A stretch of DNA of 30,553 nucleotides from CAYUCJ01 sp049282265 (GTDB lineage Bacteria > Desulfobacterota > DSM-4660 > Desulfatiglandales > Desulfatiglandaceae): the NCBI GenBank assembly GCA_049282265.1, contig JBAPTR010000214.1, positions 1 to 30,553 of the forward strand, written 5' to 3'. The notes below the pieces were generated by a model that worked only from the letters and a program-made list of their open reading frames with translations, was not told the origin of the DNA and did no database searches. Below, piece after piece: positions 16,718 to 25,467 of the stretch (the stretch's first letter is position 1; each line of letters begins with the position of its first letter). A program made the translations under genes and the position numbers.

Positions 16718-16969
16718 ATGAAACTGCAATTGATGAAATGCCCCAGCCAACCGGGGAATCTTCGCATTTCCAGGCACGCCTGTGCCCTGCGCCACCTGGA
16801 GGCGCAGAAAATCGGCAAGGAAGTACCCCTGAGGGAGTTCGACATCATCAGACGGATCGGCCTGGAGATCTGCAGGACCTGTCCCAAGGGAAAAAGCAAC
16901 GCATCGGTGCTTCAGGTTTCAAGGCACGAGAGGGAGGAATCCAAAGAACCGATAGCCGTTCAAGATTAA
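16718..16969 (+). CDS. Small Cys-rich hypothetical protein
   Basis: An 83-residue basic protein that I do not recognise. Cys8, Cys22 and a CxxC-type pair Cys52/Cys55 (EICRTCPKG), with His20 and His26 near the second Cys (RHACALRHLEA), could bind zinc or an iron-sulfur cluster; this is inferred from spacing. It has no signal peptide or membrane helix, so it is probably cytosolic. AAGGAGG lies ahead of the ATG. It is 29 bases upstream of the DegP gene on the same strand and probably shares its mRNA. The polar, charged tail after residue 60 looks disordered. Confidence 0.65.
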   Translation: MKLQLMKCPSQPGNLRISRHACALRHLEAQKIGKEVPLREFDIIRRIGLEICRTCPKGKSNASVLQVSRHEREESKEPIAVQD

Positions 16970-16998
16970 CACCAACCTGCAATAAGGAGGATTGAAGA

Positions 16999-18444
16999 AT
17001 GAAAGATTGTATAACCAACTCAGTAAAACGGATCGGCTACATCATTTTTGTGGCACTCTTTGCCCTTGCCTTGGTCCCGAATGGGGTCCTTGCGGCCTCA
17101 TCAGGCCCGACAGGCAAAATACCGGCCTCTTTTGCGGATCTCGCCGACAGCGTCAAACATGCCGTGGTCAACATATCCACCACGATGGTCGTAAAAGGTG
17201 AGCAATTTCAAGGTCTTTCAGGCCACAATGCACCTTTTGGCCGCTTTTTCGGGGATGATTTCTTCAAGCATTTCTTTGGAAATATGCCCAGGGGAGAGAT
17301 GAAAACCCATGCCTTGGGATCTGGATTTGTCATCAGCCCGGACGGGTTCATCATCACAAACAATCACGTGGTCGACCGTGCCACGGAGATCAAGGTAAAG
17401 CTCGATAACGGGAAAGAGTATGACGCGAAAATCGTCGGGCGTGACAAGAAAACAGATCTGGCCTTGATCAAGGTGAAACCGGACTCCAATTTTCCCAAAC
17501 CCGTGGCGTTGGGTGATTCGGACGCCATCCGGGTCGGCGACTGGGTCATGGCCGTGGGAAATCCCTTTGGTTTGGGACAGACCGTGACCACCGGCATCAT
17601 CAGCGCAAAGGGGAGGGTCATAGGGGCCGGCCCCTATGATGATTTCCTCCAGACTGACGCCGCCATCAACCCGGGCAACAGCGGCGGTCCCCTCTTTAAC
17701 ATGAAAGGTCAAGTCATCGGAATCAACACCGCTATCATTGCACAGGGCCAAAATATCGGTTTTGCAATCCCCATAAACATAGCAAAGGAGCTGCTGCCAC
17801 AGCTCAAGAAAGGCAAGATCATCCGCGGATGGCTCGGCGTTATGATTCAGGATATCACGCCCGAGTTGGCCAAGTCTTTCGGCTTGAATTCCAAAAAAGG
17901 CGTCCTGATTTCCGACGTCATGAAAGACAGCCCCGCGGAAAAGGGCGGCCTGCTACGCGGAGACGTGGTCATCCGGTTTGATGGGAAAGAGGTCAAGGAT
18001 GCCCATGAACTTTCCCGCATTGTGGCGGAAACGCAACCCAAAACCCAGGCCACGCTGGATATCATCAGGGACAAGAAGGCCAAGAGCCTCAAGATCGAGA
18101 TTGGTACCATGCCCCAGAACCTGAAGGCTGGTGGATTGCCGGCCGACACAAGCGTCTGGGGCCTGACCGTGCAGGAAATCACGCCCGATCTGGCCAGACA
18201 CCTCGGCCTGGATCCCGATGAAAAGGGCGTCGTGATCTCCGGCCTGGAACCTGGCAGCCCGGCAGTCGAGGCAGGCCTCAGGGCCGGTGATGTCATCAAG
18301 GAGGTCAATCGCAATGCGGTCAAAGACCTCGGCGATTATAAAAAGGCCATGGGTAAGGCGAAAAAGGAGGACGGTGTTTTGCTCCTGGTCAAGCGCGGCC
18401 AGGGTACGCTTTACGTGATACTCAACCCACCTTCTAAGAAATAG
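16999..18444 (+). CDS. degP: Do/DegP/HtrA family periplasmic serine protease
   Basis: Periplasmic serine protease and chaperone for misfolded envelope proteins. The signal peptide is at residues 1-32, with a hydrophobic core (IIFVALFALALV) and a cleavage site after VLA. The trypsin-like domain has His123 (ITNNHVVD), Asp153 (KTDLALIKV) and Ser228 (NPGNSGGPLF), a complete triad. Two PDZ domains follow, about residues 276-360 and 385-475, each opening with a WLGV- or WGLTVQEITPDLA-like segment. The 481-residue length is typical. AAGGAGG precedes the ATG. It follows a small Cys-rich gene by 29 bases and ends at a strong hairpin. DegP and DegQ types are not separable here. Confidence 0.96.
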   Translation: MKDCITNSVKRIGYIIFVALFALALVPNGVLAASSGPTGKIPASFADLADSVKHAVVNISTTMVVKGEQFQGLSGHNAPFGRFFGDDFFKHFFGNMPRGEMKTHALGSGFVISPDGFIITNNHVVDRATEIKVKLDNGKEYDAKIVGRDKKTDLALIKVKPDSNFPKPVALGDSDAIRVGDWVMAVGNPFGLGQTVTTGIISAKGRVIGAGPYDDFLQTDAAINPGNSGGPLFNMKGQVIGINTAIIAQGQNIGFAIPINIAKELLPQLKKGKIIRGWLGVMIQDITPELAKSFGLNSKKGVLISDVMKDSPAEKGGLLRGDVVIRFDGKEVKDAHELSRIVAETQPKTQATLDIIRDKKAKSLKIEIGTMPQNLKAGGLPADTSVWGLTVQEITPDLARHLGLDPDEKGVVISGLEPGSPAVEAGLRAGDVIKEVNRNAVKDLGDYKKAMGKAKKEDGVLLLVKRGQGTLYVILNPPSKK

Positions 18445-18456
18445 TCGCCCTATCCA

Positions 18457-18488
18457 AGGGGGTTTCCGGAATGTACCGGAAACCCCCT
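18457..18488. terminator. Strong hairpin between convergent degP and lptG
   Basis: AGGGGGTTTCCGG (18457-18469) and CCGGAAACCCCCT (18476-18488) pair perfectly over 13 bp with a 6-base loop, centred between the degP stop and the lptG stop on opposite strands. The symmetry serves both directions. Neither side has a long T-run, so termination may be partly structural. Confidence 0.72.
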
Positions 18489-18504
18489 CAGCAGCTCCGT
18501 TTCC

Positions 18505-19581
18505 TCAGCGATCGAGTTTCAGGACAAAATAGGATCCCAGGAAAAAAAAGATCCCATTAGCGAGCCACGCGGAAAGGACCGGCGGAAGTACCCCTGCCAG
18601 ACCCAGGGCTCTCGATACGCCCAGCAAGACCAGGTAAAAGAAACAGGCTACAACACCAATGGCAATGGCAACAGGCGTGCCTCCCTTGTTTCGGCCGAGG
18701 GCCGTGGGAGCCCCGATGAGTACCATGACAAAGACGATAAAGGGAAAAGCCAACTTGATATTGAGATCAACAAGATACCTTGAGTTGTCATAACCCTCCT
18801 TGCCGACCTTTCGGGCAAACCGCTTGAGCTGCCAGTAACCCATCTCTTCCGGTTGCTTTTCTTCTACGGAGAAGGCCCGGGGCCCCTCCGGCAATTTCAG
18901 GGTAAGTTGCTTGAACTTGACGAGGCTATATCCCTCCTCTCCGGACGCGGTCAGTGTTATCCCGTTCCTGACTTCCCAGGCATGATTCTTCCATACCGCC
19001 ATGCGGCCATCTATCCGCTTCAGGACGCGAAAAGATGCATCAAAGAAATAGAATGTGGGGTGGTACATCACGTTGTTCTTCCTGTCAAAACGGCTGATCC
19101 AGTAGATAGCGTTGTGCGCCTTGTACCAGATATGATCTGTCACGTAATAGGTGGCCGAGTCTTTCTTGTCGACATATTTTCTATAAAGCGCGTTGGCCTT
19201 GGAACTGGAGTAGGGCATCACCAGCTCCGAGAAAAGAAACAGGCCGACTGAAAGCAGGAGGGCCAGAAAAAATAGGGGCCTCAAGAACGCCAGCATGTTG
19301 ATCCCGCACGCCTTCAATGCCATGATCTCGTTGTTTTTCTTCATCAGGCTGAAGGCAATGATGACCGCGATCAGGGTTGCGGGGGGCAGCATTTGTACGA
19401 TAATAAAGGGAAGCAGATAGGCAAAATAGGCGAGAATCACACCTTTCGGTACTTGTGCTTCAATAAAATTATCCACTTTTCCAAAGAATTGCACCATCAC
19501 ATAGATGGCGATGAGGGCAAAGAGAGAAAAAGAGAGAAACTTGAAAAACTCTTTTGAGATATATTTCGAAAAAATGCTCAT
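18505..19581 (-). CDS. lptG: LPS export ABC transporter permease LptG
   Basis: Inner-membrane permease of the LptBFGC complex that extracts lipopolysaccharide for transport to the outer membrane. This YjgP/YjgQ-family protein has 358 residues: helices near residues 12-32, 50-78 and 95-115, a periplasmic beta-jellyroll region of about residues 125-265, then three C-terminal helices. EIMALKACG between helices two and three matches the coupling segment that contacts the ATPase. LptG rather than LptF is chosen by overall resemblance; no LptF gene is in the window. It begins six bases after the gpsA stop and ends the dnaN-gyrB-gyrA-gpsA-lptG run, converging on degP. Confidence 0.9.
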   Translation of the reverse strand: MSIFSKYISKEFFKFLSFSLFALIAIYVMVQFFGKVDNFIEAQVPKGVILAYFAYLLPFIIVQMLPPATLIAVIIAFSLMKKNNEIMALKACGINMLAFLRPLFFLALLLSVGLFLFSELVMPYSSSKANALYRKYVDKKDSATYYVTDHIWYKAHNAIYWISRFDRKNNVMYHPTFYFFDASFRVLKRIDGRMAVWKNHAWEVRNGITLTASGEEGYSLVKFKQLTLKLPEGPRAFSVEEKQPEEMGYWQLKRFARKVGKEGYDNSRYLVDLNIKLAFPFIVFVMVLIGAPTALGRNKGGTPVAIAIGVVACFFYLVLLGVSRALGLAGVLPPVLSAWLANGIFFFLGSYFVLKLDR

Positions 19582-19587
19582 GGCCGG

Positions 19588-20604
19588 TCAATGCTCAAGC
19601 TCGACCTTCAGTTCTCGGGCCATCAATGCCTTAACCGCTTCCCTCGGATCCTTTTTCCGGTAGAGCACCTCATAAACCTGAGTGATGATAGGTAGTTCCA
19701 CCCCTATTTTCCTTGAAAGCTCATAGGCCGAGCGGGCGGTCTTGATCCCTTCAGCAACCATTTTCATGCCATCGGTGATTTCATCGAGGCTTAGGCCCTT
19801 CCCGAGTTTCAGGCCGACGGTCCTGTTACGGCTCATATCCCCCGTGCACGTCAACACCAGATCCCCCATGCCGGCAAGGCCCGCAAAAGTATGGGGATTC
19901 GCCCCCATGGCCACCCCCAGTCGCGTGATCTCGGCAAGCCCCCTTGTGATAAGGGCGGCCCTGGGGTTGTGCCCAAAGCCCAGCCCGTCCGATACTCCGG
20001 CCGCAATGGCAATGACGTTTTTGAGCGCACCTCCCAACTGGGTTCCTATAAGGTCTTCGGTAATGTAGACCCTGAAAAAAGGAGTCGAGAACAGCCGTTG
20101 CATTCGCTCTGCCTGTGTCATGTCATAGCAGGCAATGGTGACGGCAGTGGGATATCCGGAGGAGACCTCTTTCGCAAAGCTCGGCCCTGAAAGACAGGCG
20201 TAGGTTTTCATAAAGGCTTCAGGCAGGATACTCGCCGCAACTTGGGACATCATCATGCCTGTGGCGTTTTCTATGCCTTTTGTGCCGGCGATGAGGGGCA
20301 CGTCCCCCTGCAGGTACGGTCGCATGGACCCCAGGACCTCACGAAAAACATGAGAAGGAACGACCACCAGGGCGAGTTCTTTTTCATACAGGGCCTCCTC
20401 AAAAGATCTCACCGGGCGAAGGTTGTCCGGGAGGACACACCCTGGAAGGAACGATCCGTTTTCATGCCCCAGCCTGATCTGATCGTAGACCTCTTTTTCC
20501 CTTACCCAAAGGTCAACGCTCTTTCCTTTTGAAGCCAGGAGATTGGCCAGGGCGGTTCCCCAACTCCCGGCACCGATCACCCCTATTTTGCTGATCTCAT
20601 CCAT
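19588..20604 (-). CDS. gpsA: Glycerol-3-phosphate dehydrogenase [NAD(P)+]
   Basis: Reduces dihydroxyacetone phosphate to sn-glycerol-3-phosphate, the backbone precursor for phospholipids, in the cytosol. The N-terminal dinucleotide-binding motif GAGSWG (11-16) follows a beta strand. Conserved Lys109 (GTKGIE) and catalytic Lys195 (GGALKNVIAIAAG) are present, as are GHNPRAALITRGLAEI and GLAGMGDLVLTC. The 338-residue length is standard. It sits 12 bases after gyrA and six before lptG, in a tight minus-strand run. A GGAGGAG within the gyrA end is 15-16 bases from the ATG, a weak ribosome site, so translational coupling to gyrA is likely. Confidence 0.97.
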   Translation of the reverse strand: MDEISKIGVIGAGSWGTALANLLASKGKSVDLWVREKEVYDQIRLGHENGSFLPGCVLPDNLRPVRSFEEALYEKELALVVVPSHVFREVLGSMRPYLQGDVPLIAGTKGIENATGMMMSQVAASILPEAFMKTYACLSGPSFAKEVSSGYPTAVTIACYDMTQAERMQRLFSTPFFRVYITEDLIGTQLGGALKNVIAIAAGVSDGLGFGHNPRAALITRGLAEITRLGVAMGANPHTFAGLAGMGDLVLTCTGDMSRNRTVGLKLGKGLSLDEITDGMKMVAEGIKTARSAYELSRKIGVELPIITQVYEVLYRKKDPREAVKALMARELKVELEH

Positions 20605-20616
20605 TTATCGCGGTGA

Positions 20617-23037
20617 TCACTCCTCCATGAGCTTCGCCACGCCCACAACTCTCTCGCCCTCGCCCAGATCGATCAGTTTCACCCCCTGGGTATTGCGTCC
20701 GATCACAGAGATATCCGCCACCTTCATGCGTATGATCTTTCCGTGCTCCGTGATGATCATGACCTGATCGCTCTGTGTCACCTGATAAGAGGCCACTACA
20801 GGTCCGTTTCTAAGGGACGTTTTAATGGTCAGTATTCCCTTCCCGCCCCGCGACTGTCGCCGATATTCTTCGGTGCGCGTGCGCTTTCCGTAACCATTTT
20901 CCGTGACTGTGAGGATGGTCGCACCTTCCTGCAGATCCTCCATGGCCACCACTTTGTCACTCGCATCCATACGGATCCCTATATTTCCGCTTGAAACCCT
21001 ACCCATACTCCTCAGCCCTGATTCATTGAAGCGGATGGATTTGCCTTGCCGGGAAGCCAGAAAGATGTCCTGATCCCCTGTGGTGACCCTGACGCCTATG
21101 AGTTCATCGTTTTCCCTGATCTTGATGGCCATGATACCGCCTGCCCTTAGATGACTGTAGGCAAGCAGCTCCGTTTTCTTGACCAAGCCGTTTTTGGTGG
21201 CCATGACCGCGTATTTACCTTCCTGAAAATCCTTGATCGCGAGAATAGTGGCCACCTTCTCGCCCTTGTTGAGTTCCAGGAGGTTGACGATGGCCTTTCC
21301 CCTGGCCATGCGTCCCGCCTCCGGTATCTCGTGGACTTTTTTCCAGTATACGCGACCCAAGTTGGTAAAAAACAGAAAGTAATCGTGTGAAGAAGCCACG
21401 AAAAGATTTTCCACAAAATCCTCTGCCTTGGGTTTGACACCGGTCATTCCTTTTCCGCCGCGTCGCTGGGCTCGGTACAGGCTTATGGGGTTTCGCTTGA
21501 TATAGGCCTCGTGGCTGATGGTCACCACCATGTCTTCGTCTGCAATCAGATCCTCAACGTCCATTTCACCGGATTCCTCCAGGATCTCCGTTCTCCGTTC
21601 ATCGCCATACCGTTCCCTTATATCCTGGGTTTCCTCCTTGATAATCTGCAACACCATCCGGTCACTTGACAGGATCGCCTTAAACCTGGAAATACTCTTG
21701 ATCAGATCCGCATATTCGGCATTGATCTTTTCCCTTTCCAGTCCCGTGAGCCTCTGAAGGCGCATATCCAGGATGGCCTGTGCCTGGACATCAGAAAAAT
21801 CGAACTCAGATCTGAGACGTGCCTTTGCCTCCCCGGGATCAGAGGAAGATCGGATCAATTCAATGATCTCATCCAGAAAATCGAGGGCTTTCTTGAGCCC
21901 CTCCAGGATGTGGGCCCTCTCCTCGGCCTTGCGCAGGTCATAGATGGTCCTTCTGATAATCATTTCGCGGCGATGGGTCACGAAGTGCTCCAGGATTTCT
22001 TTAATGGTCAGGACCTGGGGCCGTCCATTCACGATGGCCAGAAGTATGATACCTAAAGAGACTTCCATCTGGGTGAACTTGTACAGGCGGTTGAGAATAA
22101 CCAGTGAAATGGCATCCCGCTTGATATCCACGACGACCCGCATGCCGTCCCGGTCGGACTCGTCTCGAATGTCCGATATCCCCTCTATTTTTTTCTCTTT
22201 CACAAGAGAGGCGATTTTTTCCAGCAATCTTGCTTTATTGACCTGGTAAGGAAGTTCCGAAATGATAATTCGCTCTCGATTTTGACCGACCTTCTCCACA
22301 AAGGCCCGTGCCCTTATCCTTATCACTCCTCTGCCGGTCCTGTAGGCCTCCCGGATGCCCTTTCTCCCCAGGATGAATCCCGCCGTAGGAAAATCCGGGC
22401 CGGGTATGATGCGAAGCAGTGTTTCAATATCAGTACCCGGTTCGTCCAGGAGCCTGATGACGGCGTCACAAACCTCGGTGATATTGTGTGGGGGTATGTT
22501 CGTGGCCATGCCCACTGCAATACCGGAACTCCCGTTGATGAGAAGATTCGGGATGGTTGTGGGAAGGATGACCGGCTCTGTGAGCGAGCCGTCATAGTTC
22601 TCCGTGAAGTCGACAGTCTCTTTGTCGATGTCAGAGAGAAAATCCTGGGCGAGCCTCGTCATCCTGATTTCCGTATAACGCATGGCCGCGGCCGAGTCCC
22701 CGTCCACGGAACCGAAATTTCCCTGACCATCCACGAGAAGGTAACGCATGGCGAAATCCTGGGCCATTCTGACGATGGTATCGTAGACGGCCGTATCACC
22801 GTGGGGATGGTATTTACCGATGACGTCTCCCACGACACGTGCGGACTTCTTGAACGGGCGGTTGAAATAATTCTTCAGGTCCTGCATGGCGTAGAGTATG
22901 CGCCTGTGGACGGGTTTCAGGCCGTCCCGGATATCAGGTAAGGCCCGGCCTACAATGACACTCATTGAATACTCGAGATAAGATTTCTTCATCTCATCTT
23001 CGATGTTGACTGATTCTGACGCTATATCAAATACCAT
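20617..23037 (-). CDS. gyrA: DNA gyrase subunit A
   Basis: Breakage-reunion subunit of gyrase, which with GyrB introduces negative supercoils. Catalytic Tyr121 is in AAMRYTE. The quinolone-determining region reads HPHGDTAVYDTI, with Thr82 and Asp86 at the positions of E. coli Ser83 and Asp87. The GyrA box QRRGGKG, needed for DNA wrapping, is at 524-530 at the head of the C-terminal beta-pinwheel. The length of 806 residues is slightly shorter than the 875 of E. coli, mostly in the tail. GGAG lies seven bases before the ATG. It is 38 bases downstream of gyrB and continues the replication operon. Being GyrA rather than ParC is supported by the GyrA box and the gyrB neighbour. Confidence 0.98.
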   Translation of the reverse strand: MVFDIASESVNIEDEMKKSYLEYSMSVIVGRALPDIRDGLKPVHRRILYAMQDLKNYFNRPFKKSARVVGDVIGKYHPHGDTAVYDTIVRMAQDFAMRYLLVDGQGNFGSVDGDSAAAMRYTEIRMTRLAQDFLSDIDKETVDFTENYDGSLTEPVILPTTIPNLLINGSSGIAVGMATNIPPHNITEVCDAVIRLLDEPGTDIETLLRIIPGPDFPTAGFILGRKGIREAYRTGRGVIRIRARAFVEKVGQNRERIIISELPYQVNKARLLEKIASLVKEKKIEGISDIRDESDRDGMRVVVDIKRDAISLVILNRLYKFTQMEVSLGIILLAIVNGRPQVLTIKEILEHFVTHRREMIIRRTIYDLRKAEERAHILEGLKKALDFLDEIIELIRSSSDPGEAKARLRSEFDFSDVQAQAILDMRLQRLTGLEREKINAEYADLIKSISRFKAILSSDRMVLQIIKEETQDIRERYGDERRTEILEESGEMDVEDLIADEDMVVTISHEAYIKRNPISLYRAQRRGGKGMTGVKPKAEDFVENLFVASSHDYFLFFTNLGRVYWKKVHEIPEAGRMARGKAIVNLLELNKGEKVATILAIKDFQEGKYAVMATKNGLVKKTELLAYSHLRAGGIMAIKIRENDELIGVRVTTGDQDIFLASRQGKSIRFNESGLRSMGRVSSGNIGIRMDASDKVVAMEDLQEGATILTVTENGYGKRTRTEEYRRQSRGGKGILTIKTSLRNGPVVASYQVTQSDQVMIITEHGKIIRMKVADISVIGRNTQGVKLIDLGEGERVVGVAKLMEE

Positions 23038-23075
23038 ATATTTTCTCCGATTACCTTTAGCCTTATACCCTCTCT

Positions 23076-25466
23076 CTAGATATCCAGTTCCGTCACCTCA
23101 AGGGCGTTGGCCTGGATAAATTCCCTTCTCGGCTCCACCTTGTCTCCCATCAGCACGGTAAAGATGTCATCCGCCTCAACCACATCTTCGATATCCACTC
23201 TGAGCAGCGTTCTCCTATCGGGGTCCATGGTGGTGGTCCAAAGTTGCCCGGGATTCATCTCGCCAAGGCCCTTGTACCGTTGGATTGATAGACCTTTCTT
23301 TCCTTTTTCCAGCAGTTCTTTCAAGATCTCCCGGGGTTTCTCAATCACCCGGGCTTTGTTATCCTCCAGGAGACTGCAGTCGCCTCCGGACAGCATACTG
23401 ATTTTATCCGAGGTGTTCACCAGATATTTCAATTCAGGAGATGACAGAAATTCCCAGTTGATCGCAAAGGTCTGTCCCCCGTCAAGGGTCTCTGTAACGG
23501 AAAATTCATAATTGCCGCGCTCTTCATCCATGTGGACGTCCATCACCCTGAATTGCTCTTCCTCAAGCTGTTTGACAAAGCGCTCAATAAAACCCTGGTC
23601 CTTGAAAAGACGCCTGTCGGCCTTGCCCTGGAATACCAGAAATTCGAGAAACCGGGTGCTATAACCCATCCGGGAGAGCTTTGCGACGTTGTCATAAAAT
23701 CTGATCAGGCTTTTGAGCAGACCCGCCAGGGCCTTTCCGGAAACCTTCTCTCCACCGCCCATAACAAGGGTTTCCTTTTTCGAAATACGGTCCAAAATCA
23801 AGCTGTTGAACCCGTCCTCATCCTTCACGAACTGCTCTTTTTTCCCGTCCACAACCCGATAAAGCGGCGGCTGAGCCACATAGAGATAACCCTTTTCTAT
23901 CAATTCAGGCATCTGTCTGAAAAAGAATGTCAGAAGCAGTGTCCTGATATGGGATCCGTCCACATCGGCATCCGTCATGATAATAACCTTGTGATAACGC
24001 AGGGAATCGATGTTGTACTCCTGGTCACCGATGCCCGTGCCCAGAGCCGCGATCATTATGCGGATCTCCTCACTGGCAATCATTTTATCGAAACGCGCCT
24101 TTTCCACATTCAGAATTTTACCCCTGAGAGGCAATATGGCCTGAAATCGCCTGTTTCTGCCCTGCTTGGCGGAGCCCCCGGCGGAATCTCCTTCCACTAT
24201 AAAAATCTCACTGTGACTGGGATCCCTTTCCTGGCAATCCGCCAGTTTCCCGGGGAGGGAATGATCGGAGAGAATGCCCTTGCGCCGGGCAAGGTCTCTG
24301 GCCTTTCGTGCCGCTTCTCTCGCCCTGGCGGCGTCGATGACCTTGGAAAGAACCGCTTTGATTATACGGGGGTTTTCCTCAAAAAAACTGCTCAGGCCAT
24401 CGTTGACCAGTGTTTCCACCTGCCCTTTGACTTCGCTGTTGCCAAGTTTTGTCTTTGTCTGGCCCTCGAACTGGGGGTCGGGAATTTTGACGCTTATGAC
24501 GCCTGTCAGGCCTTCCCTGACATCGTCGCCACTCAGTTTATCCTTAAAATTCTTTGAGAAAGGTGAGTTTTGAAGATATTGATTAATACTGCGAGTTAAT
24601 GCAGATTTAAAACCTATTAGATGAAATCCGCCTTCTTTAGTATTAATATTATTTGCAAAAGTAAAAATACTTTCCTTGAAGGAGGTATTGTACTGGAGGG
24701 CCACTTCAATGATTACCCGGTCTTTTTCACCCGACATGTAGATGGGTTTCGTGTGAAGAACCTCTTTGTTCTTATTGAGATACTCAACAAAAGAGCGGAT
24801 GCCTCCCTCGTACATAAATTCTTTTTTCTTGCCCGTAAGATCGTCCAGTATCTTAATTCGAACACCTTTTGTCAGGAAAGCAAGCTCTCTCATCCTCCTT
24901 GAAAGGGTCTCAAAATCAAATTCAATATTCTCAAAAATGGCCTTATCGGGCATAAAATGGATTTTTGTTCCTCTCTTATCGGTATCACCCTTTACTGTTA
25001 CCCCTGTCTTGGGAATACCCCTTTCATAGCGCTGAGAATAGATCTTACCGTTTCTATATATTTCCACTTCCAGAAATTCCGAAAGGGCGTTTACCACGGA
25101 AACGCCGACGCCGTGGAGGCCACCTGAAACCGTATAGGTCTTGTGATCAAATTTTCCCCCGGCGTGGAGCCTCGTCATAACCACCTCAAGTGCCGGTATA
25201 TGCTCGGTTTTATGCATATCAACGGGTATTCCACGACCGTTGTCCACCACCACGACACTGTTGTCACTCAGAACCACAACATCGATTCGATCACAGTATC
25301 CCGCCAGGGACTCATCAATACTGTTATCCACCACCTCATATACAAGATGATGAAGACCCTCAAAGCCGGTATTACCGATGTACATGGCCGGCCTTTTTCT
25401 TACCGCCTCCAGTCCTTCAAGAACCTTTATATCAGAGGCACCGTACGACTGAGATCCATCGTTCAT
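23076..25466 (-). CDS. gyrB: DNA gyrase subunit B
   Basis: ATPase subunit of gyrase. The GHKL ATP site has Glu44 and Asn48 (YEVVDNSIDE), Asp75 (VVDNGRGIP) and GGLHGVGVSVVNALS. The transducer domain follows, then the TOPRIM domain with Glu425 in VEGDSAGGSA and the DADVDGSHIR acidic motif near residue 500. The C-terminal QRYKGLGEMN segment follows. At 796 residues it carries the roughly 160-residue insertion in the TOPRIM/tail region known from E. coli-type GyrB; the inserted block lies about residues 560-720. Its ATG comes one base after the dnaN stop, with GAGG inside the dnaN end as ribosome site, so the two are coupled. Confidence 0.98.
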   Translation of the reverse strand: MNDGSQSYGASDIKVLEGLEAVRKRPAMYIGNTGFEGLHHLVYEVVDNSIDESLAGYCDRIDVVVLSDNSVVVVDNGRGIPVDMHKTEHIPALEVVMTRLHAGGKFDHKTYTVSGGLHGVGVSVVNALSEFLEVEIYRNGKIYSQRYERGIPKTGVTVKGDTDKRGTKIHFMPDKAIFENIEFDFETLSRRMRELAFLTKGVRIKILDDLTGKKKEFMYEGGIRSFVEYLNKNKEVLHTKPIYMSGEKDRVIIEVALQYNTSFKESIFTFANNINTKEGGFHLIGFKSALTRSINQYLQNSPFSKNFKDKLSGDDVREGLTGVISVKIPDPQFEGQTKTKLGNSEVKGQVETLVNDGLSSFFEENPRIIKAVLSKVIDAARAREAARKARDLARRKGILSDHSLPGKLADCQERDPSHSEIFIVEGDSAGGSAKQGRNRRFQAILPLRGKILNVEKARFDKMIASEEIRIMIAALGTGIGDQEYNIDSLRYHKVIIMTDADVDGSHIRTLLLTFFFRQMPELIEKGYLYVAQPPLYRVVDGKKEQFVKDEDGFNSLILDRISKKETLVMGGGEKVSGKALAGLLKSLIRFYDNVAKLSRMGYSTRFLEFLVFQGKADRRLFKDQGFIERFVKQLEEEQFRVMDVHMDEERGNYEFSVTETLDGGQTFAINWEFLSSPELKYLVNTSDKISMLSGGDCSLLEDNKARVIEKPREILKELLEKGKKGLSIQRYKGLGEMNPGQLWTTTMDPDRRTLLRVDIEDVVEADDIFTVLMGDKVEPRREFIQANALEVTELDI

Positions 25467-25467
25467 A

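Noticed and set aside
19469..19477. TTATCCACT, one base from a DnaA box
   Set aside because: It is a single isolated match within lptG coding sequence, far from the dnaA gaps.
23532..24557. 341-codon plus-strand open frame inside gyrB
   Set aside because: It is antisense to the conserved gyrase B TOPRIM and insertion regions, with no ribosome site.
25324..25332. TTATCCACC, one base from a DnaA box
   Set aside because: It lies in the conserved VDNSIDE codons of gyrB, so it is explained by coding constraint.
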